Shown: in pieces, positions 61,417-64,000 of the stretch | How positions within the stretch are numbered: position 1 is the first letter of the stretch | How the letters are laid out: every line of letters starts with the position of its first letter | Source of the DNA: Sphingomonas aerolata | GTDB lineage: Bacteria; Pseudomonadota; Alphaproteobacteria; Sphingomonadales; Sphingomonadaceae | Direction: 5' to 3' | NCBI RefSeq assembly: GCF_003046295.1 | Contig: NZ_PZZN01000002.1 | Location: 248,001-312,000 of the forward strand | Length of the DNA: 64,000 bases | The notes under the pieces: generated by a model | The model's database searches: none | What the model saw: only the letters and a program-made list of their open reading frames with translations | What the model was told of the DNA's origin: nothing | Position numbers and translations under genes: made by a program

Positions 61417-62663
61417 AGCAGGGTCGCGCACGCCTCCTCGATCGCGGCATAGACCGCGTCGAGGTCGGCCTCGTCGATGCAATAGGGCGGCATGACGTAG
61501 ACGGTGTTGCCGAGCGGTCGCAGCAACAGGTCGCGTGCGGTGAAGAAGCGCAGCAGTTTCGGGCCGAGATCCGATAGATAGCCGCGATCGCCGACCTGCA
61601 GGTCGACCGCGGCGATCGTGCCGATGCGGCGCGGATTGGTCACGCCGGGCAGGCGGGCGATGCGGTCGAGATGCGCCGCCTGTCGTGCGCCGAGCGTCGC
61701 GATCCGGTCGTGCACCGGCTCGTCGCGCCAGATTGCGAGGTTCGCGTTGGCGGCGGCGCAGGCGATCGGGTTGGCGGTGTAGCTCGAGGAGTGGAAGAAC
61801 ATCCGCGCGCGGTCGTCGGACAGATGCGCGTCGAAGATTGCCGCGGTCGCCATCGTCACCGCGAGCGGGACCGCGCCGCCGGTCAAACCCTTGGACAGGC
61901 AGAGGATGTCCGGCACGACGCCCGCCTGTTCGCAGGCCAGCAGCGTACCGGTGCGGCCCCAGCCGGTCATCACCTCGTCGGCGATGAACAGTACGGCGTG
62001 ACGGGCGCAGATCGCGCGCATCTCGGCGAGTACGTGCGGCGGATAGATCAGCATGCCGCCCGCGCCGAGCACCAGCGGTTCGACGATGAACGCGGCGGGC
62101 GCGGCGCGGCATGCTGCCTCGAGCGCGTCGAGCGTGGCCTGTTCGGCGCCGGGGTGGGGGAAGGGGATGGTGCCGACGTCGAACAGCAGCGGCGCATAGG
62201 CGCGGTTGTAGACGCCGCGTTCACCGACCGACATCGTGCCGATCGTGTCACCGTGATAGCTGTGTTCGAGCACCAGGATCCGGTCGCGCGGTTCGTCGCG
62301 GTTGCGCCAGTAGCCGAGCGCCATCTTCAGCGCGACCTCGACCGCGGTCGAACCGGAATCGGAGAAGAAGACGTGGCGCAGCGCTTCGGGCATGATCGCG
62401 ACGAGGCCGTGCGCGAGCGTCTCGGCGGGCTCGTGCGTCCAGCCGGCGAAGATGATCTGGTCCATCCGCCCCGCCTCCTCGGTGATCGCGGCCATGATCC
62501 GGGGATGGCGGTGGCCGTGCGTCGTCACCCACCAGGACGAGATCGCGTCGACGATCCGCCGCCCGTCGCTGGTGTGGAGCGCCGCCCCCTCGGTCCGGAC
62601 GATGCGGGGGATCGGATCGCCGAGACCATGCTGGGTGAAGGGATGCCAGATCGGCGACGTCAT
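61413..62663 (-). CDS. bioA: Adenosylmethionine-8-amino-7-oxononanoate aminotransferase
   Basis: A 416-residue class-III aminotransferase. It has the BioA start W-H-P-F-T-Q-H-G, then [27 protein letters not shown] and [13 protein letters not shown]. The PLP Lys is in C-L-S-K-G-L-T-G-G. It converts KAPA to DAPA with S-adenosylmethionine as amino donor. Its start overlaps the bioD stop by 4 bp, so it is coupled. The upstream extension of the frame is a shadow of bioD. Confidence 0.97.
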   Translation of the reverse strand: MTSPIWHPFTQHGLGDPIPRIVRTEGAALHTSDGRRIVDAISSWWVTTHGHRHPRIMAAITEEAGRMDQIIFAGWTHEPAETLAHGLVAIMPEALRHVFFSDSGSTAVEVALKMALGYWRNRDEPRDRILVLEHSYHGDTIGTMSVGERGVYNRAYAPLLFDVGTIPFPHPGAEQATLDALEAACRAAPAAFIVEPLVLGAGGMLIYPPHVLAEMRAICARHAVLFIADEVMTGWGRTGTLLACEQAGVVPDILCLSKGLTGGAVPLAVTMATAAIFDAHLSDDRARMFFHSSSYTANPIACAAANANLAIWRDEPVHDRIATLGARQAAHLDRIARLPGVTNPRRIGTIAAVDLQVGDRGYLSDLGPKLLRFFTARDLLLRPLGNTVYVMPPYCIDEADLDAVYAAIEEACATLL

Positions 62664-63283
62664 CGGAAATCCTCGAGCCGGAAACTGGCGGCGAAGGCGG
62701 CGCCGAGCGCGGCGGCGTCGAGCCGGGGGAGGATCGGCAGCCGGCCGAGATGCCGCACCTCGCCCAGCCGGACGATCGCCGCCTCGCTGTGCGGGACCGC
62801 ATCGCCGACGAACGCGACGCCGAGGATCGGCACGTCGCGGCGGCGCAGCGCCTCGATCGACAACAGGCTGTGGTTGATCGTGCCGAGCGCGGTGCGCGCG
62901 ACGATCACGACGGGCAGCCGCCACTGCGCGAACAGGTCGGCAAAGACGCAGGTGTCGGTCAGCGGCACCATCACCCCGCCCGCCCCCTCGATCACCAGCG
63001 GGCCGGGCAGCGCGGGGGGGCCGAGCCGGTCGAGGTCGATCGTCACACCGTCGAGCGTCGCCGCGCGGTCGGGCGAGCAGGGCGTCGTCAGCCGATAGGC
63101 CTCGGGGAGGATCCGCTCGCGCGCGAGGCCGGACAGCGCGGCGACGCGCGACGCATCGCTGCCGCCGTCGAGCCCGGCCTGGACGGGTTTCCAGTAGCTT
63201 GCGTCGAGCGCGCCCGCGAGCGCGGCGGCAAAGACGGTCTTGCCGACATCGGTGTCGGTGCCGGTAACGACAACACGGGTCAT
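62660..63283 (-). CDS. bioD: Dethiobiotin synthetase
   Basis: A 207-residue enzyme with the P-loop G-T-D-T-D-V-G-K-T at about residues 8-16. K-P-V-Q-A-G and [12 protein letters not shown] follow, all typical of BioD. It closes the ureido ring of dethiobiotin from DAPA with CO2 and ATP. The start overlaps the bioF stop by 4 bp (ATGA), and its own stop overlaps the bioA start the same way. Confidence 0.96.
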   Translation of the reverse strand: MTRVVVTGTDTDVGKTVFAAALAGALDASYWKPVQAGLDGGSDASRVAALSGLARERILPEAYRLTTPCSPDRAATLDGVTIDLDRLGPPALPGPLVIEGAGGVMVPLTDTCVFADLFAQWRLPVVIVARTALGTINHSLLSIEALRRRDVPILGVAFVGDAVPHSEAAIVRLGEVRHLGRLPILPRLDAAALGAAFAASFRLEDFR

Positions 63284-64000
63284 GACAGGGCCTTTTGCAA
63301 CGCGTCGCCGAGCCCCGCAATCTGGGGTGCGGTGACGTTGAGCGTGAGCGAGATCCGCAGGCGCGATGTGCCGCTGGGCACGGTCGGCGGACGGATCCCG
63401 CGGACGTCGAACCCGGCCGCCTGGACCACCGCGGCGACGCGCATCGTCGTCGCATCGTCGCCGAGCACGAGCGGCAGGATCTGCGATCCGGTCGGCACGA
63501 CACCGTAGGGCGCGAGCGTGGTTTCGGCGGTGGCGATCAGCGCGCGCAGGGCGGTGCGGCGTTCGGGTTCGTCGGCGAGGATCTGCAGGCTCGCGCGGGC
63601 GGCGCTCGCCATCAATGGCGAGGGCGCGGTCGAGAAGATGAACGCGCGCGCGCGGTTGACGAGGAAGTCGCGGACAATTTCGGGGCCGCAGACCAGCGCG
63701 CCCTCGCACCCCATCGCCTTGCCGCAGGTGCGTAAGGTAACGATGTCGGGCCGCCCCTCCAGATGCCCGGCGAGGCCGCGGCCATCGTCGCCGAACACGC
63801 CGGTGGCATGCGCCTCGTCGATCAGCATGACGCCGTCATGCGCCTCGGCGAGCGCGACGAGCGCGTCGAGCGGCGCGCGGTCGCCGTCCATACTGTAGAG
63901 GCTTTCGACCGCGATCCAAGGCCGACCGGTGCCGCCCGCCCGGCGCCACTGTGCAATCGCGTCGGCAAAGGCGGTGACGTCGTTATGCGCCGCCGAGACA
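63280..64000 (-). CDS. bioF: 8-amino-7-oxononanoate synthase (partial)
   Basis: The last 240 codons of an alpha-oxoamine synthase; the 5' part lies beyond the window. Visible BioF marks are A-H-N-D-V near the break, [26 protein letters not shown], and F-S-T-A-P-S-P. The active-site Lys region is [11 protein letters not shown]. It condenses pimeloyl-ACP or pimeloyl-CoA with alanine. First gene seen in the bioF-bioD-bioA operon; bioB and bioC are not in the window. Confidence 0.95.
   Translation of the reverse strand, partial: VSAAHNDVTAFADAIAQWRRAGGTGRPWIAVESLYSMDGDRAPLDALVALAEAHDGVMLIDEAHATGVFGDDGRGLAGHLEGRPDIVTLRTCGKAMGCEGALVCGPEIVRDFLVNRARAFIFSTAPSPLMASAARASLQILADEPERRTALRALIATAETTLAPYGVVPTGSQILPLVLGDDATTMRVAAVVQAAGFDVRGIRPPTVPSGTSRLRISLTLNVTAPQIAGLGDALQKALS

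Noticed and set aside
61413..63503. Fusion-like frame joining bioA with sequence upstream
   Set aside because: The upstream part is an out-of-phase copy of bioD; the BioA start W-H-P-F-T-Q is at 62663.
1..64000. tRNA, rRNA, CRISPR array, insertion sequence or prophage
   Set aside because: No cloverleaf with a T-loop motif, no regular spaced repeats and no transposase, integrase or phage structural gene was seen on either strand.

Overview
The window is high-GC, densely coded DNA that looks like a chromosome segment of a sphingomonad (Alphaproteobacteria, Sphingomonas-like). The assignment rests on gene content seen here: several TonB-dependent receptors, a TorF-type porin ahead of kdp, GGDEF/EAL proteins, a Cys-poor OxyR-like regulator, a DUF4126 protein and many short sphingomonad-type hypotheticals. 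I saw no rRNA, tRNA, CRISPR array, transposase or phage gene.

Layout. 1-9.4 kb: 3' end of a siderophore-type TonB receptor touching a DUF1624 membrane protein, a PilZ protein, a methyl-accepting chemotaxis protein, an OprB-like porin, and a FIST sensor overlapping a PAS-GGDEF-EAL enzyme. 9.6-11.6 kb: small genes (YozE-like, HTH, unknown), a 390-bp non-coding stretch rich in inverted repeats that ends in an intrinsic terminator, and an AHSA1/SRPBCC protein. 11.8-20.6 kb: torF, a 27-codon membrane micro-ORF and kdpFABCDE, apparently one potassium-uptake operon with its own two-component system. 20.7-26 kb: GAF-GGDEF-EAL, small hypotheticals, DUF4126, two secreted proteins and an SRAP/HMCES-type protein. 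26-34 kb: S9 peptidase, then an outer-membrane protein, an LPG-synthase-like membrane protein and a GT4 glycosyltransferase, divergent from a response regulator/histidine kinase pair. 34-37.3 kb: MFS transporter and gamma-glutamyltransferase.

37.3-42.5 kb: a TolC/HlyD/ABC export operon whose ABC protein has lost every recognisable ATPase motif. Upstream lies a near-perfect OxyR-type operator and a gene for an OxyR-family regulator with no cysteine at all. 42.5-50.6 kb: a beta-glucan utilisation locus, LacI regulator - TonB receptor - GH144-type glucanase, divergent from a GH3 beta-glucosidase across a 16-bp perfect LacI-type palindrome.

50.7-60.7 kb: a GT39-like membrane protein, a secreted hypothetical, a TonB-receptor gene lacking its plug, a sulfotransferase-like protein, two TPR-aspartyl/asparaginyl beta-hydroxylases, a TonB-like protein and a small secreted protein that shares a C-terminal Cys motif with it, and a GT28-like glycosyltransferase. 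This receptor/TonB/hydroxylase group is the best candidate for an undescribed system. 60.7-64 kb: a Moco sulfite-oxidase-like protein and the overlapping bioF-bioD-bioA biotin genes, with bioF cut by the window end.
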